A stretch of DNA of 64,000 nucleotides from Enterovibrio sp045679545 (GCF_045679545.1 NZ_CP166194.1:1178001-1242000); one strand, 5' to 3'. Positions 36,105 to 45,581 are shown, counted from the first letter of the stretch. Numbers and translations: made by a program. The notes: generated from the letters alone by a model not told the origin.

Positions 36105-37499
36105 ATGAAATCCGTAAAAAGTCATGTCAATAAATGGGTGAGCCGTGGGCTTGACCGTCATGTGCGCCTTGCTGTGACGGGGCTCTCCCGAGCGGGTAAA
36201 ACAGCCTTTATCACCTCGCTTATTAATCAATTGCTTCACAGTGCCACGAATCCCCGCATGCCGCTTTTTCAGCCCGTGAGAGAAGGGCGTGTTCTTGGCG
36301 CACGTCGGGTTCAACAAACGCAGTTACACATTCCAGCGTTTGATTACGATCAGGGCATACAAGCATTGCGTTCGCAGCCACCTCGTTGGCCGTCGCCAAC
36401 ACGCGATGTGAGCGAAATTCGATTAGCCATTCGTTATCGTCCTGATAGCGGCGCAATGAAATTGCTGCAAGAAACGGCAACCTTGTATGTGGATATTGTG
36501 GACTATCCGGGCGAATGGTTGTTGGACTTACCACTGCTTTCCATGAGCTTTGATGAGTGGTCGAGAAAACAATCCGGCATTTTAATCGGCAAACGCAAAG
36601 CGCTCGCAGAAGATTGGCTTGCGTCAATAGAAACGTTTGACCCGCTGGCAGACGCAGATGAAGCGCTTATTGCGCAATTGTCTGAAAAGTTCACCGACTA
36701 TTTGCATGCCTGCAAAGACGAAGCGGGCTTGCACTGGGTGCAACCCGGCAGATTTGTGCTGCCCGGTGAATATGCAGGTGCACCTGTGTTGCAGTTTTTC
36801 CCTTTGGTGAGTGAAAAATATGGCGAGAGTCAGTTGGCGAAAGCTTCTCCAAACAGCAACTATGCAATACTGAAGCAACGCTACGATTATTACTGTCAGC
36901 ACATCATAAAAGGCTTCTATCAAGAACACTTTTCAAAAGTGGATAGGCAAATTGTGCTGGTCGATACATTGCAGCCCCTAAACGCGGGACCTGAGTCGTT
37001 CAATGACATGCGTCTGGCGTTAGAGCAGCTGATGCAGAGCTTTCGTTATGGCAAAAGTGGACTGCTGCGCCGTCTCTTTGCACCGAGCATCGACAAGATC
37101 CTGTTCGCCGCGACCAAAGCAGATCATGTGACGCCAGATCAGCATCCAAATCTTGTGTCCTTGTTGCAGCAGCTTATTCATGAAGCTTGGCAAACTGCGG
37201 CATTTGAAGGCATTGATATGGACTGCATCAGCTTAGCGTCGATTCAGGCAACGGAGCCTGGGATGGTCGATCACAAAGGCGAAACCGTGGCTGCGCTTCG
37301 CGGCACACTGGAAAGTGGTGAGCCAATGCTAATGTATCCCGGGGATGTGCCTCCGCGATTACCAAGCGATGCATTCTGGCAAAACAACCAGTTTGAATTT
37401 AGACAGTTCAGGCCCATGCCCAACGATGTTGATGAGCCTTTGCCTCACATTCGGGTGGATAAAGCATTGCAGTATTTACTGGGTGACAAACTCAGATAA
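36105..37499 (+). CDS. ycjX: YcjX-like P-loop protein (DUF463)
   Basis: GTPase-like protein of the psp regulon, exact role unknown. The P-loop is TGLSRAGKTAFITSL near residues 26-40, and an Asp-rich segment VDIVDYPGEWLLD near 129-141 resembles a G3 switch. 464 residues, normal for the family. It lies 75 bases after pspC and 9 bases before ycjF, the same order as in E. coli, and is probably read from the pspA promoter. Confidence 0.92.
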   Translation: MKSVKSHVNKWVSRGLDRHVRLAVTGLSRAGKTAFITSLINQLLHSATNPRMPLFQPVREGRVLGARRVQQTQLHIPAFDYDQGIQALRSQPPRWPSPTRDVSEIRLAIRYRPDSGAMKLLQETATLYVDIVDYPGEWLLDLPLLSMSFDEWSRKQSGILIGKRKALAEDWLASIETFDPLADADEALIAQLSEKFTDYLHACKDEAGLHWVQPGRFVLPGEYAGAPVLQFFPLVSEKYGESQLAKASPNSNYAILKQRYDYYCQHIIKGFYQEHFSKVDRQIVLVDTLQPLNAGPESFNDMRLALEQLMQSFRYGKSGLLRRLFAPSIDKILFAATKADHVTPDQHPNLVSLLQQLIHEAWQTAAFEGIDMDCISLASIQATEPGMVDHKGETVAALRGTLESGEPMLMYPGDVPPRLPSDAFWQNNQFEFRQFRPMPNDVDEPLPHIRVDKALQYLLGDKLR

Positions 37500-37508
37500 A
37501 GGGACGAG

Positions 37509-38540
37509 ATGAACGATTATAAAAAAGCGATTGTGTTTGAAGACACAGAAAAACCAAAAGAAGACGCACCAGAATTAACGGCACAGCGTCAGTTTGATGC
37601 AGATGCGGCTAAGTTCTCCGTTGCGCCCATTGAAGAAGAAGCCGACGCAGAGCAAAGGCTTGAAGCCGCGCTAAAGCCCAAAAAAAAGCGCTGGGGAATG
37701 CGTGTGTTAGCGGCGACAGGTATTGGTCTTGTTTGTTGGCAAACCGTTGATAGTGTTTGGACAGCCGTTCAAAGTGGTGATTGGTTAACCGTGGGTTGGA
37801 GCGGCTTTGTCGCAGGTATCGCCGCGTTTGGTGTGGCTGCCCTTGGTCGAGAATTCATGGCATTGCGACGTTTGAAAGGGCGACAAGACGAACGTGAACA
37901 CGTACTCGCTATCATTGACGCTGATGGAATTGGCAAAGCCAAAAGTATGTGTGAAAAACTCGCCAAACAAGCGCATACAGAAATGACAGCGGGTTATGAC
38001 AAGTGGCAAAACTCGCTGGCTGCCACACACAACGACAAAGAAGTGTTTGAGCTTTACGACCAAATGGTCGTGACCGAGCAAGATACGCGCGCGAAGAAAA
38101 TGGTCACCAAATACGCATCTGAAGCCGCGGTGATGGTGGCATTAAGCCCTTTGGCGATTGCCGATATGTTGCTGGTGGCATGGCGTAATTTCCGCCTGCT
38201 TGAGCAAATATCTTCCGTGTATGGTGTCAAACTCGGGTATTGGTCTCGTATTCGTTTGCTGCGCTTGGTGTTGGCGAATATGGCATTTGCAGGTGCTAGT
38301 GAAGCAATGACTGATATTGGTACCGATCTGCTTTCTGTTGATTTGGCCGGTAAGTTATCTGCGCGTGCTGCGCAGGGGTTAGGAGTGGGTTTACTGACAG
38401 CGCGACTCGGCTACAAAGCCATGGCCGTGATGCGTCCATTACCTTACATCGGCACGAAAGCGCCAACATTATCAGATATGCGTAAGCAACTGCTTGGAAG
38501 GCTGGCGTCAGGTAATAAGAGTGCTGGCAATAATCGCTAA
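37509..38540 (+). CDS. ycjF: YcjF-like membrane protein (DUF697)
   Basis: Inner-membrane protein of unknown function found next to ycjX. 343 residues: a charged N-terminal 65, two hydrophobic segments near 67-85 and 92-113, then a domain with the DUF697 pattern SEAAVMVALSPLAIADMLLVAWRN near 200-223 and another hydrophobic stretch. A terminator follows at 38640-38670, ending the psp-ycjXF unit. Confidence 0.9.
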   Translation: MNDYKKAIVFEDTEKPKEDAPELTAQRQFDADAAKFSVAPIEEEADAEQRLEAALKPKKKRWGMRVLAATGIGLVCWQTVDSVWTAVQSGDWLTVGWSGFVAGIAAFGVAALGREFMALRRLKGRQDEREHVLAIIDADGIGKAKSMCEKLAKQAHTEMTAGYDKWQNSLAATHNDKEVFELYDQMVVTEQDTRAKKMVTKYASEAAVMVALSPLAIADMLLVAWRNFRLLEQISSVYGVKLGYWSRIRLLRLVLANMAFAGASEAMTDIGTDLLSVDLAGKLSARAAQGLGVGLLTARLGYKAMAVMRPLPYIGTKAPTLSDMRKQLLGRLASGNKSAGNNR

Positions 38541-38897
38541 GCGGCTACCGCAGTCGCTGACCAAGCAGCCAGCTAAGCGGGTCACTAAGCAGCGCGAAAT
38601 TGAAAGATGACGCGCAAAAGAAGTTGGATCGCCATTCATAAGGGGCAGTGGTAACACTGTCCCTTTTTTTCATTCCGCTCCCTCCCATTTTATCCTCACG
38701 TTTTACACTGTGCCGCTTGACTCATAAAGGCTTCAGGCGCAAACTTCAAAAACTGTCAACAATTCCTGACACTTTGTACGCGGGTTTAATCCGACGCGCA
38801 GTGACTTTGAATTTACGCACCCTTCACATCAACACGGTCGAGATTGACACCTAGATATATTGGACGATATCGACCTCATTGCTAGCAGGACATCACC
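38541..38897. other. Gap between ycjF and tyrR
   Basis: 357 bases with the ycjF terminator and the tyrR promoter region. I find no clear TyrR box (TGTAAA-N6-TTTACA) in it, and the open frame at 38648-38854 shows no ribosome site or recognisable product. Confidence 0.5.
38640..38670 (+). terminator. ycjF terminator
   Basis: GGGGCAGTG / CACTGTCCC stem (one G-T pair), 4-base loop and T7 tail. Confidence 0.88.
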
Positions 38898-40439
38898 GTG
38901 AGACTACAGGTCTTTTGCGAAGATCGACTTGGCTTAACCCGCGAGTTACTCGACATTCTGGCCAGACGCAGTATTGATTTGCGAGGCATCGAGATCGACC
39001 AAGTCGGGATCATTTATCTAAATTGCCCCGAAATAGAGTTCGACGAGTTTAGGCAGTTAATGTCAGAAATTCGTCTGATAAGCGGCGTGACTGATGTACG
39101 AAAAATTCAGTTTCTACCCGCTGAGCGTGAACATCGTGAGCTACGCGCCTTGCTCGAAACCCTAAGCGATCCCGTGTTTTCCGTTAACCTCAACGGCAAA
39201 GTCGATATGGCGAACAAAGCTGCGTTTCGTCTGATGGATTGTAAAGAGTCCGATCTTATCGGTGAAGTAGCGAACAACCTGTTTCCTGATTTCAATTTTA
39301 CCCATTGGCTGGAACGCGACAACGCAGGGCAAGTGTGCCGTCAAGTTGTGATTTCAGGTATGGATTACCTGATGGAAGTGATGCCCGTGTATGTCACTGA
39401 CAGCGAGGACAATGACGTACTTGCCAGTGCAGTTATTCAGCTAAAACAAGTGTCGATGAGTCACTTGCCAACCACGCTGTATCGTACAGCCGGTGAACAT
39501 GGCTTCGAGCATTTGGTCGGTCAATCGAGCAAGTTCCGCGCCCTTGTTAATCAGGCCAAGAAATTTGCAATGCTTGATGCGCCCTTGCTTATTCAGGGTG
39601 AAACAGGCACAGGCAAAGAGTTGTTAGCGAAAGCATGCCATCAGCGCTCGCATCGCGCCGAGCAGCCATTTCTTCTCGTGAACTGCGTGTCGATGCCTGA
39701 TGATGCGGCCGAAACCGAACTTTTTGGTTGTGCGCCTGGTTTGGATCATGATGGTAAAAAAGGCCAATTTGAGCAGGCCGATGGCGGCACCGTGTTCCTC
39801 TATGAAGTAGGGGAAATGAGCCCGCATTTGCAAATCAAGCTGCTGCGCTTTATGCAAGACGGTACCTTCCGCCGCGTTGGGGAAGAGCGTGAAATCAAAG
39901 TCGACGTTCGCGTGATCTGCTCGACACAAAAGAACCTAGCAGAACGTGTTGCTGCGGGTCAGTTTAGAGAAGATTTGTTCTATCGACTCAATGTACTTTC
40001 GCTTAACGTTCCGCCGCTTCGCGAGCGTCCTTCAGACATACAGCCTTTGGCAGAATTGTTCCTCAATCAATTCTCGGCTGAACTGGGGCAAGAAAAGCCA
40101 ATGCTTCAGCAAGGCGTGCCAGAGTTTCTAACGCAATATTCGTGGCCGGGAAATATTCGCCAGCTGCGAAATGTTTTATTCCGCGCGATGACACAAATAG
40201 AAGACGGTTGTTTGACCAAAGACGACATTCAATTGCCAGAAACTGAACAAGCAGCGTTTTTGACAGAAGAGACAATGGAAGGCTCGCTAGATGACATTAT
40301 GAAGCGCTATGAGTCAGGCATTTTGTCGAATCTGTACCGTAGTTACCCGTCCACACGTAAGCTGGCAAAACGACTGAACGTGTCGCATACGGCGGTGGCG
40401 AACAAATTGCGTGAATACGCGATTGGTAAAAAACCGTAA
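38898..40439 (+). CDS. tyrR: Transcriptional regulator TyrR
   Basis: Regulator of aromatic amino acid synthesis and transport, binding Tyr, Phe or Trp. 513 residues: N-terminal ACT domain (MRLQVFCEDRLGLTRELLD), PAS domain near 80-190, AAA+ domain with Walker A GETGTGKE near 235-242, and C-terminal HTH ending KLAKRLNVSHTAVANKLREY. As in other TyrR proteins the GAFTGA loop is absent (ELFGCAPGL), so it works with sigma-70. GTG start gives the family N-terminus. Convergent with ogt. Confidence 0.96.
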   Translation: MRLQVFCEDRLGLTRELLDILARRSIDLRGIEIDQVGIIYLNCPEIEFDEFRQLMSEIRLISGVTDVRKIQFLPAEREHRELRALLETLSDPVFSVNLNGKVDMANKAAFRLMDCKESDLIGEVANNLFPDFNFTHWLERDNAGQVCRQVVISGMDYLMEVMPVYVTDSEDNDVLASAVIQLKQVSMSHLPTTLYRTAGEHGFEHLVGQSSKFRALVNQAKKFAMLDAPLLIQGETGTGKELLAKACHQRSHRAEQPFLLVNCVSMPDDAAETELFGCAPGLDHDGKKGQFEQADGGTVFLYEVGEMSPHLQIKLLRFMQDGTFRRVGEEREIKVDVRVICSTQKNLAERVAAGQFREDLFYRLNVLSLNVPPLRERPSDIQPLAELFLNQFSAELGQEKPMLQQGVPEFLTQYSWPGNIRQLRNVLFRAMTQIEDGCLTKDDIQLPETEQAAFLTEETMEGSLDDIMKRYESGILSNLYRSYPSTRKLAKRLNVSHTAVANKLREYAIGKKP

Positions 40440-40454
40440 GAAATGAAAAGGGAT

Positions 40455-40478
40455 AAAGCGGCTAATTTGCCGCTTTTT
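40455..40478. terminator. Bidirectional terminator of tyrR and ogt
   Basis: AAAGCGGC / GCCGCTTT arms. The ogt stop codon (40462-40464) lies at the arm-loop junction, so the hairpin overlaps the end of ogt. Confidence 0.85.
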
Positions 40479-40935
40479 CTTCGAGAGCAAGCAGCTTCTG
40501 TTTGATCTCTAGCCCATAACGATAACCTGTCAGCTTACCGTCACTGCCAATCACACGATGGCAAGGTACGATAAGTGGAATGGGGTTGACATTGTTGGCC
40601 ATTCCCACGGCACGGTAAGCGAGTGGGTTGCCTATGTCCTCAGCGATTTCTCCGTAGGTTCTTGTTTCACCGTAGGGTATACGCCTTAAGGCTTGCCAGA
40701 CTTGGTGTTGAAATTCGGTGCCTTCTGGGGCAAGCGGAATATCGAATTGGGTGCGCTTACCATAAAGAAATTCAAGCAGTTGTTTTTTATACGGTTCGAT
40801 CTGTGAGGGTGAGTGTTTCCACTCAAGGCTTTGCTCGAAGGGGTGATGAAGACATAGCGAGAGTTGCCTAAGTCCGGATTCATCTGCCAACATGTGGATT
40901 TTCCCCAATGGGGAATCAAAGCTATCGTAGTACAT
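40462..40935 (-). CDS. ogt: Methylated-DNA-[protein]-cysteine S-methyltransferase
   Basis: Suicide DNA repair protein that takes the alkyl group from O6-alkylguanine onto a cysteine. The active-site cysteine is C125 in IVPCHRVIG; the helix-turn-helix part FQHQVWQALRRIPYGETRTYGEIA precedes it. 157 residues lacks the Ada N-terminal regulatory domain, so this is the Ogt type. Single gene, divergent from rimJ. Confidence 0.94.
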   Translation of the reverse strand: MYYDSFDSPLGKIHMLADESGLRQLSLCLHHPFEQSLEWKHSPSQIEPYKKQLLEFLYGKRTQFDIPLAPEGTEFQHQVWQALRRIPYGETRTYGEIAEDIGNPLAYRAVGMANNVNPIPLIVPCHRVIGSDGKLTGYRYGLEIKQKLLALEEKAAN

Positions 40936-40967
40936 AGGTCCAACACAAAAATTAGACAGGAGGCGAG

Positions 40968-41555
40968 TTGTCAGTCGAAATTATAAACCCTTTCCCCAGT
41001 TTGAGCGTTGATAATCTTGTCGTCCGGGCGATACAAAAGAGCGATGTCGCAAGAGTGGTTCGATATTTTCAGGTGAATCGTACATTTCTGTCGCCTTGGG
41101 AACCGCTGAGACCTGATGGCTTTTTCACCTATGAAGGATGGGAAAGGCGCGTTATTCAACTCACCGAGTTGCAACGACATGGGCTGGCTTACTATTTCCT
41201 GATCTTTGAAAAAGGCAGTGAAGATGTCGCGGGTGTGATCACGTATAACAACATTATGCAGTTTCCTTTTCACGCCTGTAATGTTGGCTATTCGTTGGCA
41301 GAATCATCACAGGGAAAAGGGTTGATGCGTCGGTCATTAAAAATCACCAATCAATGGCTGTTTGATAATCTCAATCTGCACCGCATTATGGCCTCTTACA
41401 TGCCGAGGAATAAGCGAAGTGAAGCGGTATTGCTGGGGGCGGGGTTTACCAAAGAAGGTGAAGCCAAAGATTATTTGTTGATCAACGGTCAGTGGGAAGA
41501 CCATATTTTGACGTCTGTTATCAACCCTGATTGGGTGGCATCGATCAATGAATAA
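40968..41555 (+). CDS. rimJ: Ribosomal-protein-S5-alanine N-acetyltransferase
   Basis: GNAT acetyltransferase that acetylates the N-terminus of ribosomal protein S5. 195 residues; similarity to E. coli RimJ includes FLSPWEPLRPD, FHACNVGYSLAESSQGKGLM (acetyl-CoA loop) and MPRNKRSEAVLLGAGF. The start is TTG at 40968, supported by a strong AGGAGG site 5-6 bases upstream. Expression may be limited by the TTG. A terminator follows at 41609-41637. Confidence 0.9.
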   Translation: MSVEIINPFPSLSVDNLVVRAIQKSDVARVVRYFQVNRTFLSPWEPLRPDGFFTYEGWERRVIQLTELQRHGLAYYFLIFEKGSEDVAGVITYNNIMQFPFHACNVGYSLAESSQGKGLMRRSLKITNQWLFDNLNLHRIMASYMPRNKRSEAVLLGAGFTKEGEAKDYLLINGQWEDHILTSVINPDWVASINE

Positions 41556-41608
41556 GGCTGAGTCATAACTTGTTTTGATTCTTACAAAATACCGAATCCA
41601 TAAAATAA

Positions 41609-41637
41609 GAAGCCCCGCCAAGTCGCGGGGCTTTTTG
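41609..41637. terminator. Terminator between rimJ and pykA
   Basis: AGCCCCGC / GCGGGGCT stem with T5 on the plus strand and a T-rich tail also on the minus strand; can serve both convergent genes. Confidence 0.9.
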
Positions 41638-41647
41638 TTGTTATTTT

Positions 41648-41689
41648 CTAGCTTCTAGCTTCTAGCTTCTAGCTTCTAGCTTCTAGCTC
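41648..41689. repeat. Heptanucleotide tandem repeat
   Basis: Five perfect copies of CTAGCTT (41648-41682) and a sixth CTAGCTC, ending directly at the pykA stop codon. A typical slippage-prone microsatellite; copy number probably varies between strains. Confidence 0.95.
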
Positions 41690-43135
41690 TTAGGTCACAG
41701 TAATCAAACGCATTGTGTTGGTTGCGCCAACATAACCCATCACATCACCTTGTGTGAAAATCACGACATCCCATGGTTTTAGGAAGCCTTGCTCTTTCAG
41801 CAATGTGATTGCTCTGTGCGCGACATCTGGGCCTGCGCCGGTATCGCTTTTGAAATAGATTGGCGTTACACCGCGATAAAGTGCCGCGCGACGCAGTGTT
41901 GCTTCATGTTGTGACAGTGCAAAAATCGGTTTGCCCGAACTGATACGAGACATCATCAACGCGGTTTTGCCGGATTCTGTCAGTGATACCATCGCTTTTA
42001 CCTTTGGCATATGGTTTGCCGCGTACATGCTTGCCATCGACACCGTTTCTTCAATCAGTTCGAACTCTTTGTTGAGTCGGTGATTGGACACGTTGATAGA
42101 CGGCATTTTTTCCGCACCAATGCACACTTCGGCCATGGCTTTAACTGTTTCTAATGGATAATCCCCCGCGGCGGTTTCTGCAGACAACATAACCGCATCT
42201 GTGCCATCAAGAACCGCATTCGCCACGTCCATCACTTCAGCGCGTGTCGGCATCGGAGATTTGATCATCGATTCCATCATTTGTGTTGCTGTAATTACGC
42301 AGCGGTTGAGGGCACGTGCACGGCGGATTAATTTTTTCTGTACACCCACTAATTCGGGGTCGCCAATTTCTACCCCAAGATCGCCTCGCGCCACCATCAC
42401 CACATCGGACGCTTCGATAATGTCATCAATGTTTTCGTCAGTGGCGACGGTTTCTGCACGTTCCACTTTCGCCACTAAGCGCGCATCCAAGCCGGCATCG
42501 CGCGCTAAAGAGCGGGCAAGACGCATATCTTCGCCGTTACGAGGGAAGGAAATAGCGAGGTAATCCACACCGATTGCCGCCGCGGTTAAGATGTCTTTTT
42601 TGTCTTTGTCGGTCAACGCAGGGGCAGAAAGGCCACCGCCTTTTTTGTTGATGCCTTTATTGTTAGAAAGCGGGCCACCCACGGTGACATCGGTATGTAC
42701 ACAAGTACCTTCAACCGAAACCACTTTGAGTTGCACGCGACCATCGTCAAGAAGCAACAGATCTCCTGGGCCCACATCTTTTGGCAAATCTTTATAATCA
42801 AGACCCACGCGCTCTTTATCGCCTTTACCTGCCGGTAAATCACTGTCGAGGATAAAACGATCGCCAATCGCGAGATGTATCTTTCCGTCTGCGAACGTGG
42901 AAACGCGAATTTTAGGCCCTTGCAAGTCACCGAGAATACCAATGTGTGTGCCGAGTTTTTTCGCGATGGCACGCACTTGGTTAGCGCGCTCAATATGATC
43001 TTCTGCACTGCCGTGCGAAAAATTCATCCGCACGACGTTAGCGCCGCTTGCGATAAGCGCTTCTAACACACCTTCTTTGTCCGTCGCAGGTCCTAAAGTT
43101 GTTACGATTTTTGTCCGTCGCATTGGGTCAGTCAT
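41690..43135 (-). CDS. pykA: Pyruvate kinase II
   Basis: Converts PEP and ADP to pyruvate and ATP, last step of glycolysis. 481 residues; start RRTKIVTTLGPATDKEGVLE and blocks VRMNFSHGS, DLQGPKIRVS, FPRNGEDM, VARGDLGVEIG and TQMMESMIKSPMPTRAEVMDVANAVLDGTD match the PykA (AMP-activated) type rather than PykF. hexR follows upstream on the same strand, a standard pairing in gammaproteobacteria where HexR controls central carbon genes. Confidence 0.95.
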   Translation of the reverse strand: MTDPMRRTKIVTTLGPATDKEGVLEALIASGANVVRMNFSHGSAEDHIERANQVRAIAKKLGTHIGILGDLQGPKIRVSTFADGKIHLAIGDRFILDSDLPAGKGDKERVGLDYKDLPKDVGPGDLLLLDDGRVQLKVVSVEGTCVHTDVTVGGPLSNNKGINKKGGGLSAPALTDKDKKDILTAAAIGVDYLAISFPRNGEDMRLARSLARDAGLDARLVAKVERAETVATDENIDDIIEASDVVMVARGDLGVEIGDPELVGVQKKLIRRARALNRCVITATQMMESMIKSPMPTRAEVMDVANAVLDGTDAVMLSAETAAGDYPLETVKAMAEVCIGAEKMPSINVSNHRLNKEFELIEETVSMASMYAANHMPKVKAMVSLTESGKTALMMSRISSGKPIFALSQHEATLRRAALYRGVTPIYFKSDTGAGPDVAHRAITLLKEQGFLKPWDVVIFTQGDVMGYVGATNTMRLITVT

Positions 43136-43187
43136 GAAAGTCCCCTGAAGATATGATTGTTATTATTGATATGGGCAAGAGCTATTG

Positions 43188-43200
43188 ATAGTTGAGTCTA
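43188..43200. promoter_or_regulatory. Shared 13-bp motif, pykA upstream copy
   Basis: ATAGTTGAGTCTA, identical to 44246-44258 upstream of hexR. TAG/CTA ends give weak dyad symmetry. Candidate common regulator site, possibly HexR; not a close match to the HexR consensus I remember. Confidence 0.4.
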
Positions 43201-43281
43201 TAAAACAAGTGTAGCTGAGAGAGTGACAGAGAAAGAAAAAGGGCAGACATTCTGTCTACCCTTTCAATTGCCTACGCCGTT

Positions 43282-44136
43282 TTAGGTCAACGCTTCTTTG
43301 TTGAAGCGAGAATCCTTAATCGCTTCTTTTACGCGTTTTAGGTTTTCTCTGAATCCTGGCCCGCGGCGTAATGTGAAGCCTGTTGCTAAGACATCGATCA
43401 CCGTCATTTGCACCACACGGCTCGCCATTGGCATATAGATGTCCGTGTCTTCTGGCACATCTAGCGTAATAGTGAGCGAGCAGACTCTGTCTAGGGGGGA
43501 GTTCTTCTCTGTGATGCCGATAACCGTCGCGCCGTTCTCTTTTGCCAATGTTGCTACGTCAACCAATGACTTGGTGCGTCCCGTGTGGGAAATCACAACC
43601 ACAACATCGCCATCGCTACAGTTAATGCAGCTCATGCGTTGCATGACAATGTCATTGAAACAAACAATGGGAATGTTGAAACGGAAGAATTTATTTTGCG
43701 CATCGTGTGCAACAGACGCTGACGCACCCAAACCAAAGAAAGATATCTTTTTAGCTTGCGTCAACAAATCAACCGCGCGATTGATTTGTAGGGTATCGAT
43801 GCTGTTTTTCGCGACATCCAGACACGCCATGGTCGATTCGAAGATCTTGGCGGTATACGCGTCAGCACTGTCGTGTTCTTCGACATTGCGGTTAACGTAA
43901 GGAGTGCCATTAGCGAGGCTTTGCGCAAGGTGAAGTTTAAAGTCAGGAAAGCCCTTCGTATCGAGACGACGACAAAAGCGATTAACTGTCGGTTCGCTGA
44001 CATCTGCCATTTTTGCCAGAGTAGCAATGCTCGAATGGATAGCCGTTTGAGGCGAAGCGATAATAACCTCGGCCACTTTTCGTTCCGACTTACTAAAATT
44101 TTCGATATTTTTTTGTATTTTTTCTAGCGTGTTCAT
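43282..44136 (-). CDS. hexR: RpiR-family regulator HexR
   Basis: Repressor/activator of central carbon metabolism responding to 2-keto-3-deoxy-6-phosphogluconate. 284 residues: an N-terminal HTH of the RpiR type (LAKMADVSEPTVNRFCRRLDTKGFPDFK at about 40-67) and a C-terminal SIS sugar-phosphate domain (FFGLGASASVAHDAQNKFF, VVVISHTGRTKSLVDVA). Regulator by an Eda-linked metabolite is notable because the window also carries kdgK and eda (60798-62450). A 13-bp motif shared with the pykA leader lies upstream. Confidence 0.93.
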   Translation of the reverse strand: MNTLEKIQKNIENFSKSERKVAEVIIASPQTAIHSSIATLAKMADVSEPTVNRFCRRLDTKGFPDFKLHLAQSLANGTPYVNRNVEEHDSADAYTAKIFESTMACLDVAKNSIDTLQINRAVDLLTQAKKISFFGLGASASVAHDAQNKFFRFNIPIVCFNDIVMQRMSCINCSDGDVVVVISHTGRTKSLVDVATLAKENGATVIGITEKNSPLDRVCSLTITLDVPEDTDIYMPMASRVVQMTVIDVLATGFTLRRGPGFRENLKRVKEAIKDSRFNKEALT

Positions 44137-44448
44137 CAGATTACCGCGTGGCTTCCGCTGTCTAAATTATCAGCAAGTGTTGTCGACATGTTTAGTCGTT
44201 CGTCGCTGACCTCTTGGTTGAAATAAATCTAAGTTCAACAATGTTATAGTTGAGTCTAACGGGTACATTCACTGAAAGACATTTTAACCAAGAATTGACG
44301 TTAAAAAATTTGTATTCATTCACGCTTTTAGTTGCTTAATTACACGAAAGCGGAGTTTTTTTTCATCGTTCATGCGTTACATTCCGATCTTGTGGCACGT
44401 GTTCACTGGTTTTTTCCTATATATGAAAACAGATTACAGGGACTTTCT
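44137..44448. other. Divergent gap between hexR and the SDR gene
   Basis: 312 bases with promoters for both genes expected. The only notable element is the 13-bp motif at 44246-44258; no gene is seen. Confidence 0.5.
44246..44258. promoter_or_regulatory. Shared 13-bp motif, hexR upstream copy
   Basis: Same 13 bases as 43188-43200, 110 bases upstream of the hexR start and embedded in a GTTA...TAAC arrangement. Confidence 0.4.
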
Positions 44449-45306
44449 ATGCCGAAACCATATAAAACAGTATCAGTATGCGGGTGTGGTTGGCTCGGTT
44501 TGGCACTGGCAGAAAAACTCAACAAAGATGGCGTTCAAATTACGGGAAGCAAACGCACTACAGAGGCGGCTTTTGAACTGTCAAAAAAGGGCATTCACGG
44601 TGTGATTTTTGATATTTATGATCAAAACCGGAATAGTGGGGAAAATAGCGAAGCGGATGCTTCTTCACTTTTTGGTAGCGATGTCTTTGTTGCCAACATA
44701 CCACCGGGCAGACGTACGTTTGATCGCTCCGAGTTTGTCTCCGCCATGAAATCTATGATTGATCGCGCCAAAGCGGGCGGCACGCAACAATTTATTCTTA
44801 TCAGCACCACGTCGGTATACGGAAAAGCCCAAGGCCAAATCTCAGAAGATAGCGCGTGTGAGCCGGATACAGGATCGGGTAGGGCTCATCGGGAAATCGA
44901 GCGCTATGTCTTCACGCAGTTTCCAAATGGCGGTGTGATATTAAGGCTTTCGGGGTTGGTTGGTGCGTCTAGGCACCCCGCAAAGCACATGGCAGGCCGA
45001 ACCGGTATTACCGGTGGCAAAGATCCCGTTAACTTAATCCATCGAGACGATTGTATTCAGGCTATTTCAGCCATCATAGAGAAGCAACTTGGCGGTGAAA
45101 CGCTGCACTTAAGTGCGACAGACCATCCTACGCGCAGTGATTTCTATCGATGGGCGGCGCAGGAAATGGGGTTACCACAACCCGAGTTTGTCGAAGATGG
45201 CGGTGAAGGGAAGTGGATATCACCTGAATATACAATTAAGCGTTTAGGTTTGACGCTGCGCTATCCAACCCCTTATGACATGCCGGTACCCGTCATCGAG
45301 AGTTAG
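44449..45306 (+). CDS. YeeZ-like NAD(P)-binding epimerase/dehydratase-family protein
   Basis: Extended short-chain dehydrogenase-type protein of 285 residues. The dinucleotide-binding loop is CGCGWLGLALAEKL near residues 10-23; the YxxxK-like segment reads STTSVYGKAQG and lacks an obvious catalytic lysine three residues later, as in YeeZ. LVGASRHPAKHMAGRTG and VNLIHRDDCI match the YeeZ pattern. The ORF opens 39 codons earlier, but ATG at 44449 has AGGGA 7 bases upstream and starts the Rossmann fold. Function unknown. Confidence 0.8.
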   Translation: MPKPYKTVSVCGCGWLGLALAEKLNKDGVQITGSKRTTEAAFELSKKGIHGVIFDIYDQNRNSGENSEADASSLFGSDVFVANIPPGRRTFDRSEFVSAMKSMIDRAKAGGTQQFILISTTSVYGKAQGQISEDSACEPDTGSGRAHREIERYVFTQFPNGGVILRLSGLVGASRHPAKHMAGRTGITGGKDPVNLIHRDDCIQAISAIIEKQLGGETLHLSATDHPTRSDFYRWAAQEMGLPQPEFVEDGGEGKWISPEYTIKRLGLTLRYPTPYDMPVPVIES

Positions 45307-45406
45307 AACACCTTTCAACATGCCGGCCTGTTTGTTGATTTCGTTTGGTAACTAACTTGTCTGCTAGCTATCGGCAATATGGTGCTCGACAGGCGGGATA
45401 GAACAG

Positions 45407-45472
45407 ATAAAAAAAGCCCGCTTCATAGGAAGCGGGCAACAAATATGTCTATAAGCAGGAGTAAGAAAAAGC
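45407..45472 (-). ncRNA. Candidate small RNA B
   Basis: Predicted transcript of about 66 nt. It ends in a terminator, GCCCGCTT / AAGCGGGC plus T7 (45407-45437), and starts after a weak -10 (CTAAAT, 45479-45484). It begins with TGCTGCTTTTT and contains ACTCCTGC, an anti-Shine-Dalgarno-like segment that could pair with target ribosome sites. Its layout resembles candidate A, 300 bases away. Confidence 0.4.
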
Positions 45473-45581
45473 AGCAGTATTTAGTGATAAGTTGAAATTC
45501 ATGTGCGGCGGCCAGCAATACATTTGAAGGCACTTATCATCTATCTACAGGTATTCAGACGCTGTGCATTTCAATAAGTTC

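Noticed and set aside
38648..38854. 68-residue ORF between ycjF and tyrR
   Set aside because: Begins inside the ycjF terminator, no ribosome site, unlikely composition.
41648..41689. CRISPR-like array
   Set aside because: Units are seven bases without spacers; a microsatellite, not CRISPR. No cas-like genes in the window.
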